The notes: a model not told the origin generated them from the letters alone. Counted from the stretch's first letter, positions 1-7,164 are shown. The stretch: 9,782 bases of DNA from BOG-1112 sp964635325 (GCA_964635325.1 CAZWOL010000080.1:1-9782), one strand, 5' to 3'. Made by a program: numbers and translations.

Positions 1-238
1 TGCAAATCGTTGCTTTCATGTAGCTAGCGTTGCTTGTGGCATCTGCACTAATTTTGAAGGTTTGGGAATCTGCTGAGCAGGGCTGAACTTTTGCGTCGCT
101 GACTTTGAGGTCTTCAGCGCTCACAGCGCTTGAGTTCGTATTTGCCGAAAGTATTCTTTGATCTCGATTTTTTTTTGTTGCGCAGCTTAGACCGAAAGCA
201 AATGCAGTTGCAAAAATCAAATAATATCTGGACTTCAT
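1..238 (-). CDS. Exported protein, possible lipoprotein, 5' part only (runs off the window)
   Basis: Reading the minus strand from ATG at 238 gives 79 open codons to the window edge with no stop. A strong Shine-Dalgarno GGAGGT lies at 251-246, seven bases before the ATG, so the start is well supported. The protein begins MKSRYYLIFATAFAFGLSCA, a basic tip followed by a hydrophobic stretch ending at Cys19, then a polar Ser/Thr/Asn/Lys-rich segment. This is a signal peptide. The GLSC motif resembles a lipobox but position -3 is Gly rather than Leu, so lipid attachment is uncertain. Further cysteines occur at about residues 54 and 79. A run of nine A residues falls in codons 21-24 (plus-strand T run at 166-174). 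The family is not recognised because the C-terminal part is missing. It is divergent from the DUF3015 gene and shares its upstream region. Confidence 0.75.
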   Translation of the reverse strand, partial: MKSRYYLIFATAFAFGLSCATKKNRDQRILSANTNSSAVSAEDLKVSDAKVQPCSADSQTFKISADATSNASYMKATIC

Positions 239-335
239 AGTATAGACCTCCATGATCCATTGTACGCAACTTCAATTAAACTCTAAAAAAATGCAGCAAA
301 CTGAGTTAGAATAAAAAAAACTCAGGAGTTAGACT
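239..335. promoter_or_regulatory. Divergent intergenic promoter region
   Basis: This 97-bp AT-rich stretch lies between two divergent starts and must carry the signals for both. For the rightward gene, TTGTAC at 260-265 and TAAAAA at 284-289 are 18 bp apart; a second -10-like TAGAAT at 307-312 lacks a good -35. For the leftward gene, TACAAT at 264-259 is a good -10 match but has no clear -35 and would leave a leader of only about 14 bases. The ribosome binding sites are AGGAG at 324-328 (plus) and GGAGGT at 251-246 (minus). Promoter positions are inferred by eye only. Confidence 0.4.
301..333 (+). repeat. Inverted repeat and direct repeat next to the DUF3015 ribosome binding site
   Basis: CTGAGTT (301-307) and AACTCAG (319-325) form a perfect 7-bp inverted repeat with an 11-base A-rich loop. 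Its right arm runs into the AGGAG ribosome binding site at 324-328. In addition, the octamer GAGTTAGA occurs at 303-310 and again at 326-333, 23 bp apart, about two helical turns. This could be a leader hairpin affecting translation or a two-site operator. Both are inferences; the repeats themselves are directly visible. Confidence 0.45.
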
Positions 336-815
336 ATGAAACGAATCTTAGGGATGTTTGCGTTTTTGGTATTTTCCCAAACACAGGTATTTGCTGCTGA
401 CGGTAGTTCGGGATGCGGTCCTGGTTGGTATGTGTTTAAAGAGAATTCTCTCGTATCTTCGACCTTTCGTAATACCACGAATGGCTTTCTTGCTCCGACG
501 GTGACCGTTGGTATGACCTTCGGTACCTCAAACTGTACGCGACATAGCATTGTCGAAGACAACAAGCGTAGCCTTTACTTTCTTGCTCACAATCGCGATG
601 CGATCGCAAGCCAACTTGCACGCGGACGCGGTGAGCACCTTGATGCTTTTGCCAATACGCTCGGTTGTTCTTGGCAAGCACAGGATGTATTGACCGGAGC
701 TATGCGCTCTCATCTCGGAGAACTTTATCAAAGTGACCTCGACAGCACCGAGCTTTTGCTACAAACTCGATCTTTGATTCATCAGGATCGGGTGCTTAAC
801 AAGGCATGTTCTTAA
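336..815 (+). CDS. DUF3015 family secreted protein
   Basis: 159 residues. ATG follows AGGAG with a 7-base spacer. Residues 1-20 are a classical signal peptide ending VFA, with probable cleavage before ADG, so the mature protein is periplasmic or secreted. The mature start GCGPGWYVFKEN (26-37), followed by SSTFRNTTNG (41-50) and TFGTSNC (61-67), is the pattern of DUF3015 proteins, and the length fits. Four cysteines (about 27, 67, 111 and 158) could make two disulfides. The function of DUF3015 is not known to me. The gene overlaps the next one by 10 bp, which suggests translational coupling and joint function with the DUF4105/Lnb-like protein. I believe these two families recur as neighbours in Bdellovibrio-like genomes, but could not check this here. 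Confidence 0.88.
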   Translation: MKRILGMFAFLVFSQTQVFAADGSSGCGPGWYVFKENSLVSSTFRNTTNGFLAPTVTVGMTFGTSNCTRHSIVEDNKRSLYFLAHNRDAIASQLARGRGEHLDAFANTLGCSWQAQDVLTGAMRSHLGELYQSDLDSTELLLQTRSLIHQDRVLNKACS

Positions 816-2665
816 TTTATAAATTCCGTCTTCTTGCTTTTAGGCGATCTCTCAGCTTTGTCCTTGGTGCTTTATGCATCCCTACCTGCTTGCTTTATGC
901 TGAAGTGTCGCAATTGCATTCCCTCGCACGTTCTCCCACCTGGTTGCGACTGCTTCACTATCAGGATGCGCTTTTCCCGTGGGTGGACTCCCATTCTCAT
1001 ATTGTAGGCAAAGGTTTTTTTCTATCTCCAACCGGTCGCAATGACCCTCTTGCGGAGCTAGAACAAACTTTGTATGCACTGCGTGATCCCAAGCATCGTA
1101 TCGGTGCGGATCAGCAAGCGGCTCTTTGCTTGTTTCCAGCTCGAGCGCAATTTCTTGCTCGTGAGTTGAAAGAAGATTTTCCGACCGTTGCATGTCCTTA
1201 TCTTGAGCAATGGATGCAGGCCCTCGCTCCTGAGCGTGCTTCGATCATTTTTGCAAGTGCTTACAGCTCCAACCCTGCATCTCTTTTTGGTCATACGATG
1301 CTGCGCATTGACAGTGCCAACAGTGCGCAATTGCTGTCGTACACAATTCACTATGCTGCAGCAAATAATCCTAATGACAATCCTTTTGCTTACGTGATCA
1401 AAGGTCTTACGGGAGGATATGCAGGCTTTTATATGCTCTCTCCCTATCATGATCTCATTACACTCTATGCAGATGGGGAGAGTCGTGATCTTTGGGAGTA
1501 CCCTCTCGCTCTTAGTCAAGAACAGGTACGTTTTCTGTGTTTGCATCTTTGGGAACTTCTGAATGCAGCATGGTCACCGTACTGGTTCTTTGATGAAAAC
1601 TGCTCACATGCACTACTTGCATTGCTTGAGGTTGCGCGTCCAGATCTTCGTTTGCTGCAACACTTCTCCGGAGTTGTTGTTCCGCTGGAAACGCTACGTA
1701 GTCTGCAAGATGAGGGTTTGATTCAGGAGCGACCCAAACGTCGTCCCTCACGCAAAGCAGATTCGCTTGCTTGGTTGCAGGCATTGAGTTTTTTCGACCA
1801 AGCTAAAGCCTTTGCTGCAACCCGTGTTGTGCAAGAGCCCACCAGTCTCTCTACACCAGTCCTGGATGGTGCTATGGCTATCCTCGACTATCGTAAGATG
1901 AAGAACCACGGTATCCTAACTGCAAGTGAGAGCACGAATGTACCGCTCCTTAAGGCAGAGCGTGCTCGTCGCCCAGTCGATGACTCGACTTTGCAGATAC
2001 GTGAGGCAAAAGCTCCTGACACACAAGTGCCTCCGCAAAAACTGCGCACAGGTGTGCGCAGGCAGGAGCAAGAGTACTCGTTGCTCTTGGCTTATACCTA
2101 TGGACGTCATGCTCAAATGGACCCATCTGCTGGTCATGAACCATGGGAGAGCATCGAATATATGGGTGTGGGGTTGGAATTGGATCATGACCTAGTGCGC
2201 CTCGATTCTGTGACTCTCTTTGATATTCAATCGCTGTCACCATGGACGCTTCTGGATCCACGACCTGCATGGCGCGCTTATGTTGGGGCGCATCGTATTG
2301 AGAATCTAATAGTACCAGAGCTTTCTGCAAACATAGGTATAGCAATGGCTCCATGGGAAAGAGAATGGGCACTGCTTGTCTATGCGCTTTCAGGCCTAAG
2401 AATTTTTCCAAGCAACAGACATTGGCAACATCAAAGTGGTGTATCTGCACTTATTGCTAGCATAGTTGATTTGGGGCGTCTACGCTTGCAAATGTCTACA
2501 GAAGTTCTTTTCGCACCGTGGGCGTCTGAGAGCAAATACTACCGCTCATGGATGGGCGAAATGCAGTGGGACATGACAAAAAATTTTTCTTTGGATCTGA
2601 AACATCAGTTCGATAGCTTGGAAAAAATACATTGGTGGCAACTGCAAAGCGTTTTTCGATTCTAG
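806..2665 (+). CDS. DUF4105 / Lnb N-terminal periplasmic domain protein with beta-rich C-terminus
   Basis: 619 residues. ATG 806 lies inside the end of the DUF3015 gene; the only nearby ribosome site is a weak AAGG one base upstream, so translation is probably coupled. An N-terminal hydrophobic segment (about 14-32) acts as signal peptide or anchor. Residues about 44-125 form an N-terminal domain with WLRLLHYQ and a CLFPAR motif (108-113). The DUF4105 core follows: SNPASLFGHTMLRID (155-169), GLTGGYAGFY (200-209) and DENCSHALLALLEVARP (263-279). His163 and Cys266 are the obvious candidate catalytic pair. A Bacteroides member of this superfamily (Lnb) was reported to N-acylate lipoproteins; applying that activity here is inference. 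A charged linker (about 305-420) leads to a beta-strand-rich C-terminus ending in Phe, like an outer-membrane barrel, containing SLSPWTLLDPRPAW. Confidence 0.85.
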   Translation: MFLIYKFRLLAFRRSLSFVLGALCIPTCLLYAEVSQLHSLARSPTWLRLLHYQDALFPWVDSHSHIVGKGFFLSPTGRNDPLAELEQTLYALRDPKHRIGADQQAALCLFPARAQFLARELKEDFPTVACPYLEQWMQALAPERASIIFASAYSSNPASLFGHTMLRIDSANSAQLLSYTIHYAAANNPNDNPFAYVIKGLTGGYAGFYMLSPYHDLITLYADGESRDLWEYPLALSQEQVRFLCLHLWELLNAAWSPYWFFDENCSHALLALLEVARPDLRLLQHFSGVVVPLETLRSLQDEGLIQERPKRRPSRKADSLAWLQALSFFDQAKAFAATRVVQEPTSLSTPVLDGAMAILDYRKMKNHGILTASESTNVPLLKAERARRPVDDSTLQIREAKAPDTQVPPQKLRTGVRRQEQEYSLLLAYTYGRHAQMDPSAGHEPWESIEYMGVGLELDHDLVRLDSVTLFDIQSLSPWTLLDPRPAWRAYVGAHRIENLIVPELSANIGIAMAPWEREWALLVYALSGLRIFPSNRHWQHQSGVSALIASIVDLGRLRLQMSTEVLFAPWASESKYYRSWMGEMQWDMTKNFSLDLKHQFDSLEKIHWWQLQSVFRF

Positions 2666-2705
2666 CTTGTGTTTTACAAATAGAGTCTTGTTGATCCATC
2701 GTGAC

Positions 2706-2734
2706 TTGCAAAATGCTGAAAGCAAGACTATATC
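2706..2734 (+). promoter_or_regulatory. Candidate sigma70-type promoter for the membrane-protein trio
   Basis: TTGCAA at 2706-2711 and TATATC at 2729-2734 are separated by 17 bp, each matching four of six consensus positions. Transcription would start near 2741, about 29 bases before the GTG start at 2770. It sits in the gap after the DUF4105/Lnb gene, so the trio may be transcribed both from here and by read-through. Found by eye. Confidence 0.35.
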
Positions 2735-2764
2735 CTGCTAGTGCTTTTTTTGCTAAAGCAGGAG
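2734..2764 (+). promoter_or_regulatory. Leader hairpin overlapping a Shine-Dalgarno that sets the start
   Basis: CCTGCT (2734-2739) and AGCAGG (2757-2762) are perfect reverse complements around a 17-base U-rich loop. The right arm contains the first bases of the Shine-Dalgarno AGGAG (2760-2764), which stands five bases before GTG 2770. When folded, the hairpin would hide the ribosome site. A smaller alternative, TGCT-AA-AGCA at 2751-2760, competes with it. A regulatory role is inference. Confidence 0.4.
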
Positions 2765-2769
2765 TGCGT

Positions 2770-3522
2770 GTGCGTGCGAGAATTTGCAGTTTCGTTCTTA
2801 TGCTTCTCTTATGTATTTCAACATCTCCGGCACTCAGTATGCGATGGGTTGAAGACCTAAAGTCTGCCAATGCTGCAGGTCTTGTGTTTGCCTATAAAGT
2901 GACAGCAGACCTTATCTTTACTGCTATGCAAGGCACAGTTTTAGCGTTTGCTATAGCGAGTCAGAACGAATTGCACCAAGGAACTCACTTGCTGATGCTA
3001 AACAGTACACATTTGGATGAGCCTAATTTTGAGGCATGCCGTCAATTGGTTCATGGGCTCGACTCCGCTTTTGATGAGGATCCTTTTGGCTCAAAGGTCG
3101 ATGCGCCACATTCCAATAGTTCCGATTGCAATGCCTTGACCCAACGCTCCGAAGATTTGATGCGCTATATCGATGGAGGAGCGTATCTTATGATGGTCAC
3201 ACTTGCGGCGCAAGGTTTGACTCTGAGTCTGGCTGCTCTCAAAATCATTCATACAATCTTTGAAGATTGCAAATGCATAGACATAGTGCATAAGCGGCTC
3301 TATCCCTTTTCTCTACAAGGCGCTGCAATGGCATTTTTTGGATCTTTTGCCAGTGGGGTTGTGTGGGTCGCCTTTAGTCTTAACTATCCCGATTGGTTCT
3401 TTATGAATCAGCATGCTTGGTTGAAGTTTGTCTTTCCATGTTCGCTCTTCATCCAGATATTTGCAATCTATCTTAACTTCAAGAGTGTTAAATCCGAACT
3501 CCAACTTAGGAATGCTTACTAA
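2770..3522 (+). CDS. Unrecognised exported membrane protein, about four membrane segments (first of three)
   Basis: 250 residues from GTG 2770, chosen because AGGAG lies five bases upstream and the product then begins with a compact signal peptide (R-A-R-I-C, hydrophobic core, ending SPALS at 19-23). Longer in-frame starts at GTG 2701 or ATG 2713 have no ribosome site and add a 23-residue, partly basic tail. Membrane segments are predicted by eye at about 44-63, 139-162, 180-203 and 218-236. A long polar loop (64-138) carries Cys90 and Cys120, and a Cys-Lys-Cys lies at 167-169. The C-terminus is short and basic. I do not recognise a family. Its stop shares one base with the next start (TAATG), so the genes are coupled. 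The signal peptide plus polytopic layout matches the next two proteins. Confidence 0.72.
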   Translation: MRARICSFVLMLLLCISTSPALSMRWVEDLKSANAAGLVFAYKVTADLIFTAMQGTVLAFAIASQNELHQGTHLLMLNSTHLDEPNFEACRQLVHGLDSAFDEDPFGSKVDAPHSNSSDCNALTQRSEDLMRYIDGGAYLMMVTLAAQGLTLSLAALKIIHTIFEDCKCIDIVHKRLYPFSLQGAAMAFFGSFASGVVWVAFSLNYPDWFFMNQHAWLKFVFPCSLFIQIFAIYLNFKSVKSELQLRNAY

Positions 3523-4112
3523 TGAGAAAGACATGTCTTGCTACTATTCTAGCTTTTGCACTCGCTGCTTCGCCTGTGCATGCTTCACCCTTCGATCATA
3601 AGGTCTTTGTAGATGTTGCCGTTGCTGTTCTGCAACTTGTAGGTGCTGGTCTAGCTATTGAAATCATAAACTCTAATTCGATGGATCCAAGCTGCTATCA
3701 ACATTGTGAGCGGAGCGATGGCTTTGATGGTTTTAAGAGAACGATCGGAGATTTTTCTTTCGCTGCTTTGGGGACTTCTGTTGTTGCATTGGTTCTGGAT
3801 TTTTGTGTGACGGGCACTCGTGAGCTTATAAAACAAGGAAGCACCAAAGAGTGGCAGAATACAGAGAGATGGTTGTATACCCTTTCGGGCCTTCCACTTT
3901 TGGTCGTCGGAGGCATTCAGGCTCTCAATTGCAATACAATTTCGGATCTAGGTGGGGCCTACTCTAAGGACCTAGCCTTGGGCTACAGCCTGAGTGTGCA
4001 GCTGGTTGCAGGAGTCACCGTTATCTTAGAAATGATGAACGTACTCTGTTTTTGGTCCTTAGGAAAATTACAGCTGACCTCTCAAGAACTTCCACTTATC
4101 GATCCTCTATAA
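3522..4112 (+). CDS. Unrecognised exported membrane protein, about four membrane segments (second of three)
   Basis: 196 residues. ATG 3522 overlaps the previous stop by one base, with AGGA at 3508-3511 ten bases upstream. Residues 1-21 form a signal peptide ending VHA. Hydrophobic segments lie at about 27-49 (AVAVLQLVGAGLAIEII), 75-95, 117-136 (LPLLVVGGIQAL) and 153-176. The loop after the first segment holds Cys58 and Cys62, and a Cys occurs at about 137 near the third segment. No enzymatic motif is visible. The order of elements (signal peptide, membrane segment, Cys-containing polar loop, then three more segments) is that of the gene before it, so the two are probably distant paralogues. 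Function unknown. Confidence 0.8.
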   Translation: MRKTCLATILAFALAASPVHASPFDHKVFVDVAVAVLQLVGAGLAIEIINSNSMDPSCYQHCERSDGFDGFKRTIGDFSFAALGTSVVALVLDFCVTGTRELIKQGSTKEWQNTERWLYTLSGLPLLVVGGIQALNCNTISDLGGAYSKDLALGYSLSVQLVAGVTVILEMMNVLCFWSLGKLQLTSQELPLIDPL

Positions 4113-4125
4113 TAAGGGAGATGCT

Positions 4126-4776
4126 TTGCGTATTCGAATTTTGACTTCTATGCTATTTGTTTTTTTCTCTCTTCCAAGCTATGCATTGGATGGTGTGCAG
4201 CAAGTGCGACGTGCCATGGAACTGATTGCGACTCTCTGTGATGCGGGTGTCATTGCGAGCGGAAATATTGCAAAGAATAGCTTTCAGAGCAAAAGTCTAT
4301 CTCTTAGCGATGAACAACACGCTGCTAGCCATGAGAAAAATGTTGAAATGGATCTGACACAGATTGTTGATTTTGCTGTACGTGCAACTGCATCGGGAGT
4401 CTTGGTTCTTATGTTGGAGGCTATTATTGCATCTGCAGATCAGGCCTATGGTCCAGATGGTCCGTGGATGGTTCGTCTTATAAAGAAATTTACGACAGTC
4501 TCTTTGATAGTTCCTAACATGTTTTCTGTGCTTTCTGGATGGTTTGCTCTAAAAGCAGCAGAGTCTGTCTTTCAAAATAGTGATACCATTGTTCCGCAGG
4601 TCTATACCATGTCTCTAATCGGTATCCCACTTGCAGTTGCTGCATTTTTGCAAAGTTATAGTGTACTCGCGGTGATTCTGGGAGAGTCTTTACCGACACT
4701 CCAGTCACTATGGCTTTTGATTCGGCATGGGCAGCCGCTTATGAATGCACGTGTGCATGCGCAAGAGCATGTTTAG
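4126..4776 (+). CDS. Unrecognised exported membrane protein, about four membrane segments (third of three)
   Basis: 216 residues. The start is TTG 4126: AAGGGAG at 4114-4120 is five bases upstream and there is no in-frame ATG at the signal peptide. Residues 1-20 (ending PSYA) are a signal peptide. Hydrophobic segments occur at about 30-48, 80-103, 122-143 and 160-186, with a polar loop at 49-79 rich in Ser, Gln and His. Unlike the two preceding proteins it has almost no cysteine (one, about residue 38). The layout is otherwise the same, which supports common ancestry. It lies 13 bp after the previous stop and ends the rightward cluster, 6 bp from the stop of the convergent TolC-like gene. No function can be assigned. 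Confidence 0.8.
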   Translation: MRIRILTSMLFVFFSLPSYALDGVQQVRRAMELIATLCDAGVIASGNIAKNSFQSKSLSLSDEQHAASHEKNVEMDLTQIVDFAVRATASGVLVLMLEAIIASADQAYGPDGPWMVRLIKKFTTVSLIVPNMFSVLSGWFALKAAESVFQNSDTIVPQVYTMSLIGIPLAVAAFLQSYSVLAVILGESLPTLQSLWLLIRHGQPLMNARVHAQEHV

Positions 4777-4797
4777 TTCTCGTTAGTCGCGAGAGCT
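4775..4797 (+). terminator. Hairpin at the convergent gene junction
   Basis: AGTTCTCG (4775-4782) pairs with CGAGAGCT (4790-4797) around a 7-base loop: an 8-bp stem with one G-U pair in plus-strand RNA. It covers the stop codons of both converging genes. No U tract follows on either strand, so it is at best a weak or factor-assisted terminator. On the minus strand the wobble becomes an A-C mismatch, so it suits rightward transcripts better. Confidence 0.35.
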
Positions 4798-6630
4798 GAA
4801 GTTTCCAAAATTCAAACTGTGTAGATATTCGCCTGCAAAGAGAGCTTTTTTGTGAAAGAGACGATTCTTATAAGAGGATTGCTTCTTTGTAAGAATGTAA
4901 TGCTCCATCTGCGTAAGTTTGATTTGATTCTCTTCAAAGTAGGCAGACAAAATTTCAAAAAATTTGCGACTCTTGTAGAATCCAAACTTGGAAAAGAGCA
5001 AGTTTGCAATGTTGCGACGTACGCTTTCTTTCATCTCTTCATCACTAAATCTGCTAAAAATTGGGTGATTTTGGCGATCGTAGAGTATCTCGTGAAGCTC
5101 TTTTGATCTTTTGACTTTTGCAAATGCAGCATCTCCCTCTTCCTCACGGACCAAGTCGTCTATTTTCTCACCCTTGAGTTTTGTAAATTCTTGGAGGATG
5201 GTGCCTTTCGATGGTAAATAGCTGAGTGAATAGCTTTTGTCCTTGAGCAAATAACGATCCATTCCAACCTGAGCCTTTAACGATGAATGCAATGAAGCGT
5301 TGAGGTTGAGCTCCGCCTGGACCAGCTGGCTAAGCGACAAGATAAAGTAGGTGTCTGGTGGTTCTGAGGTCTTCAGTATATGGGCAAGATTGGCCTTAAA
5401 TGCCTTACGATTGATATAAAGCGCATTTTTTGCTTCTTTGTGTTGGCCAATAGCGCTTTGGTACTGGTCGAGTATGCTACGTGCATTGGTGAGCAAGTCG
5501 ATATATCCACTCTGCACATCAATCTTAGAAGTCCGTGCCAGGGATTTTGCAAGCAAGATGTTGGGGATGGTGCCATACCCACACCCAGCAATAAAACGTG
5601 CCTGATTTTCTGGGTTGCTAGGGCCTTTGTCAATGATGCTTAAAACCCCACCCGTAGCAACGACACCGACATTGAGTCGACTCGCCTTGTAAAAGTGCAT
5701 AGCAGCTTTGAGTTCCAAAGAATGTTCGACCATGTCACTAATAAAACTAAAACGGTCTTTCGGCAAACTTGGGTGCTCACCGAGCTCATGGATCTGCTGA
5801 GGAAAGTCTGGAATCTCATCGATACTGAAGTTTGAGACGCTGTAGTTGAATCCAAGCTTTTCCAGGGCAATTGCACCAGCGAGTGTATCGAAAGCAAGAC
5901 GTATGCTTGAACGTTTGTGTGCTATTTCACTACCTAGATTGGCAAATTGTCCAAGTACAGTAAGCATTTCACGAGAGTTTTCTGGATATTTTTTTGCAAG
6001 TAGCTTTAAGTGTGTGTAGTAGTAGGACTGTATTTCGTATTCCGTCAAAAGCTGGTGCACAGTTAAGTAGAGTGATTTGATGGTATAAATTTGGTCGAGG
6101 ACCGTTTTCATCATCAGTAACTTTATAGACTTATAAACATACTCTTGGTTGGCAAGTCGAATCCAATTAGAGGGCATCAGGAACGAAAACACACTCGAAA
6201 ACGCGCGGTGAACTGAAATCAAAGGAAGGCCATCACCGATACTAAGGTTGATTTGCGGGATGATGTTGCCCCACTGCGCATGGATATTCAATTTTCCTCT
6301 ATAAACCTGTTCAAGTGCATAATGTATGGGAAATCCATCCGTCAATGCGCGATGAAGAACGTCCTTTAGAGAAAAGGAGCGCGGACGGTCCTTGAAAAAA
6401 TGTTGCGTATATTTGCGGTGTGTTTGCGTCCAAATTGGCGTTTCATAGTCGTCGCTCTGATGATCAAAGAAGTTTCCAGTACGTAGAATCTCTTCGCTTT
6501 CAGCGGGTGAGAGAGGATCTTCCTTAGAAATCAGATCGATCGTTGCAAAGGCAGCGCAGGAGGTCCATATGCTAACTAGGAATGTCCCCCACCAGAGGGT
6601 CTGCACTCTCGATGTCGACTTTTTTGGCAT
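4783..6630 (-). CDS. Divergent TolC-like outer-membrane/periplasmic protein with C-terminal extension
   Basis: 615 residues from ATG 6630. This start is chosen because it gives a clean signal peptide (MPKKS, hydrophobic core, cleavage after AAFA at about 29); TTG codons further upstream are open but would bury it. No convincing ribosome site precedes it. Residues 86-130 (FSLKDVLHRAL, then LNIHAQWGNIIPQINLS) resemble the start of a TolC repeat. Long helices follow (155-260), and a second half at 297-462 repeats the pattern (ELKAAMHFYKASRLNVGVVA, then helices). This is the fold signature of outer-membrane efflux proteins but is highly diverged. Residues about 465-615 are an extra charged helical tail not typical of TolC. 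It is the last gene of the leftward group led by mlaF and mlaD. A role in export or lipid transfer is inference; it could also be a structural coiled-coil protein. Confidence 0.65.
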   Translation of the reverse strand: MPKKSTSRVQTLWWGTFLVSIWTSCAAFATIDLISKEDPLSPAESEEILRTGNFFDHQSDDYETPIWTQTHRKYTQHFFKDRPRSFSLKDVLHRALTDGFPIHYALEQVYRGKLNIHAQWGNIIPQINLSIGDGLPLISVHRAFSSVFSFLMPSNWIRLANQEYVYKSIKLLMMKTVLDQIYTIKSLYLTVHQLLTEYEIQSYYYTHLKLLAKKYPENSREMLTVLGQFANLGSEIAHKRSSIRLAFDTLAGAIALEKLGFNYSVSNFSIDEIPDFPQQIHELGEHPSLPKDRFSFISDMVEHSLELKAAMHFYKASRLNVGVVATGGVLSIIDKGPSNPENQARFIAGCGYGTIPNILLAKSLARTSKIDVQSGYIDLLTNARSILDQYQSAIGQHKEAKNALYINRKAFKANLAHILKTSEPPDTYFILSLSQLVQAELNLNASLHSSLKAQVGMDRYLLKDKSYSLSYLPSKGTILQEFTKLKGEKIDDLVREEEGDAAFAKVKRSKELHEILYDRQNHPIFSRFSDEEMKESVRRNIANLLFSKFGFYKSRKFFEILSAYFEENQIKLTQMEHYILTKKQSSYKNRLFHKKALFAGEYLHSLNFGNFSSRD

Positions 6631-6732
6631 AAATATCAACGTGCTGTGCTTCGTTTTCTCGATCCTAATGGAGTCTACAAAAGAAGTCGAAGCAAAAGCG
6701 AAGGCCAAAAAGTCTCGCAGGCTTCAATAGCT

Positions 6733-7107
6733 TCACTTGATTGTAAAACTAATTTCACCAGTGCTGATGTATTTGGTGCAAGAACCCTCTTCTTGACCGT
6801 ATAAAAAGCGGGCATCGGAGCAGTATGAGGTGAGGAGATTGTTCTTCAATTGGGTTTTATGTTCTTTGATCCAGGCTTTGCACTTACGTTCGGACTCTTC
6901 TTTGGATTCGCCACAAAAATTTTTTTGGTCCTTTTCTACCTTAGTGCCTGCATTTGTGTTGATATTGATAGTCTCTTCAATTTTCTTCTCGCTGCGATGA
7001 ATGACGTTCTTGGGTTTGGTTTCTTTCTTTGAGGGCGCAGTCGTGCTTTGGGCCTGTGCAAAATTACCGAGAGATAGAATTACTAAAGAGCAAAAAATTT
7101 TGTACAT
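6733..7107 (-). CDS. Small secreted four-cysteine protein, unrecognised
   Basis: 124 residues. ATG 7107 has GAGGT at 7118-7114 six bases upstream. Residues 1-19 are a signal peptide ending AQA. The mature protein starts with a Lys/Thr/Pro-rich disordered stretch (20-60), then a compact segment with Cys65, Cys76, Cys96 and Cys110 (FCGES, RKCKAW, SYCSD, GSCTK), suggesting two disulfides and an oxidising periplasmic or extracellular location. No family is recognised. It lies 78 bp after mlaD and 102 bp before the TolC-like gene, in the same direction, so it may be co-transcribed with them. Its coding quality (good ribosome site, signal peptide, Cys pattern) argues that it is real. Confidence 0.75.
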   Translation of the reverse strand: MYKIFCSLVILSLGNFAQAQSTTAPSKKETKPKNVIHRSEKKIEETININTNAGTKVEKDQKNFCGESKEESERKCKAWIKEHKTQLKNNLLTSYCSDARFLYGQEEGSCTKYISTGEISFTIK

Positions 7108-7164
7108 AATGAGACCTCATTTGAAATTGTGGATATCTTTGATTTTAAGCTTTTCGGACTAAAA

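Noticed and set aside
1058..1546. Long minus-strand open frame (162 codons) inside the DUF4105/Lnb gene
   Set aside because: It is antisense to a gene with clear family motifs, starts without a ribosome site, and its translation is rich in Cys, Arg and Thr with no domain or signal peptide.
1950..2450. Minus-strand open frame (166 codons) in the same gene
   Set aside because: It is fully inside the coding region on the opposite strand and has no ribosome site or recognisable composition.
2701..2769. Upstream starts GTG 2701 and ATG 2713 for the first membrane protein
   Set aside because: Neither has a Shine-Dalgarno, both overlap the candidate promoter, and both add a tail in front of an otherwise compact signal peptide.
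4121..4144. ATG at 4121 as the start of the third membrane protein
   Set aside because: This frame stops after seven codons; the TTG at 4126 has the better ribosome spacing and the correct frame.
6631..6708. Upstream extension of the TolC-like gene from TTG 6708
   Set aside because: It would place 26 residues before the signal peptide and has no ribosome site.
6631..6732. Possible terminator between the small secreted-protein gene and the TolC-like gene
   Set aside because: Candidate arms (GAAGCC and GGCCTTC on the minus strand) need a bulge, and the short U run lies in the loop rather than after the stem.
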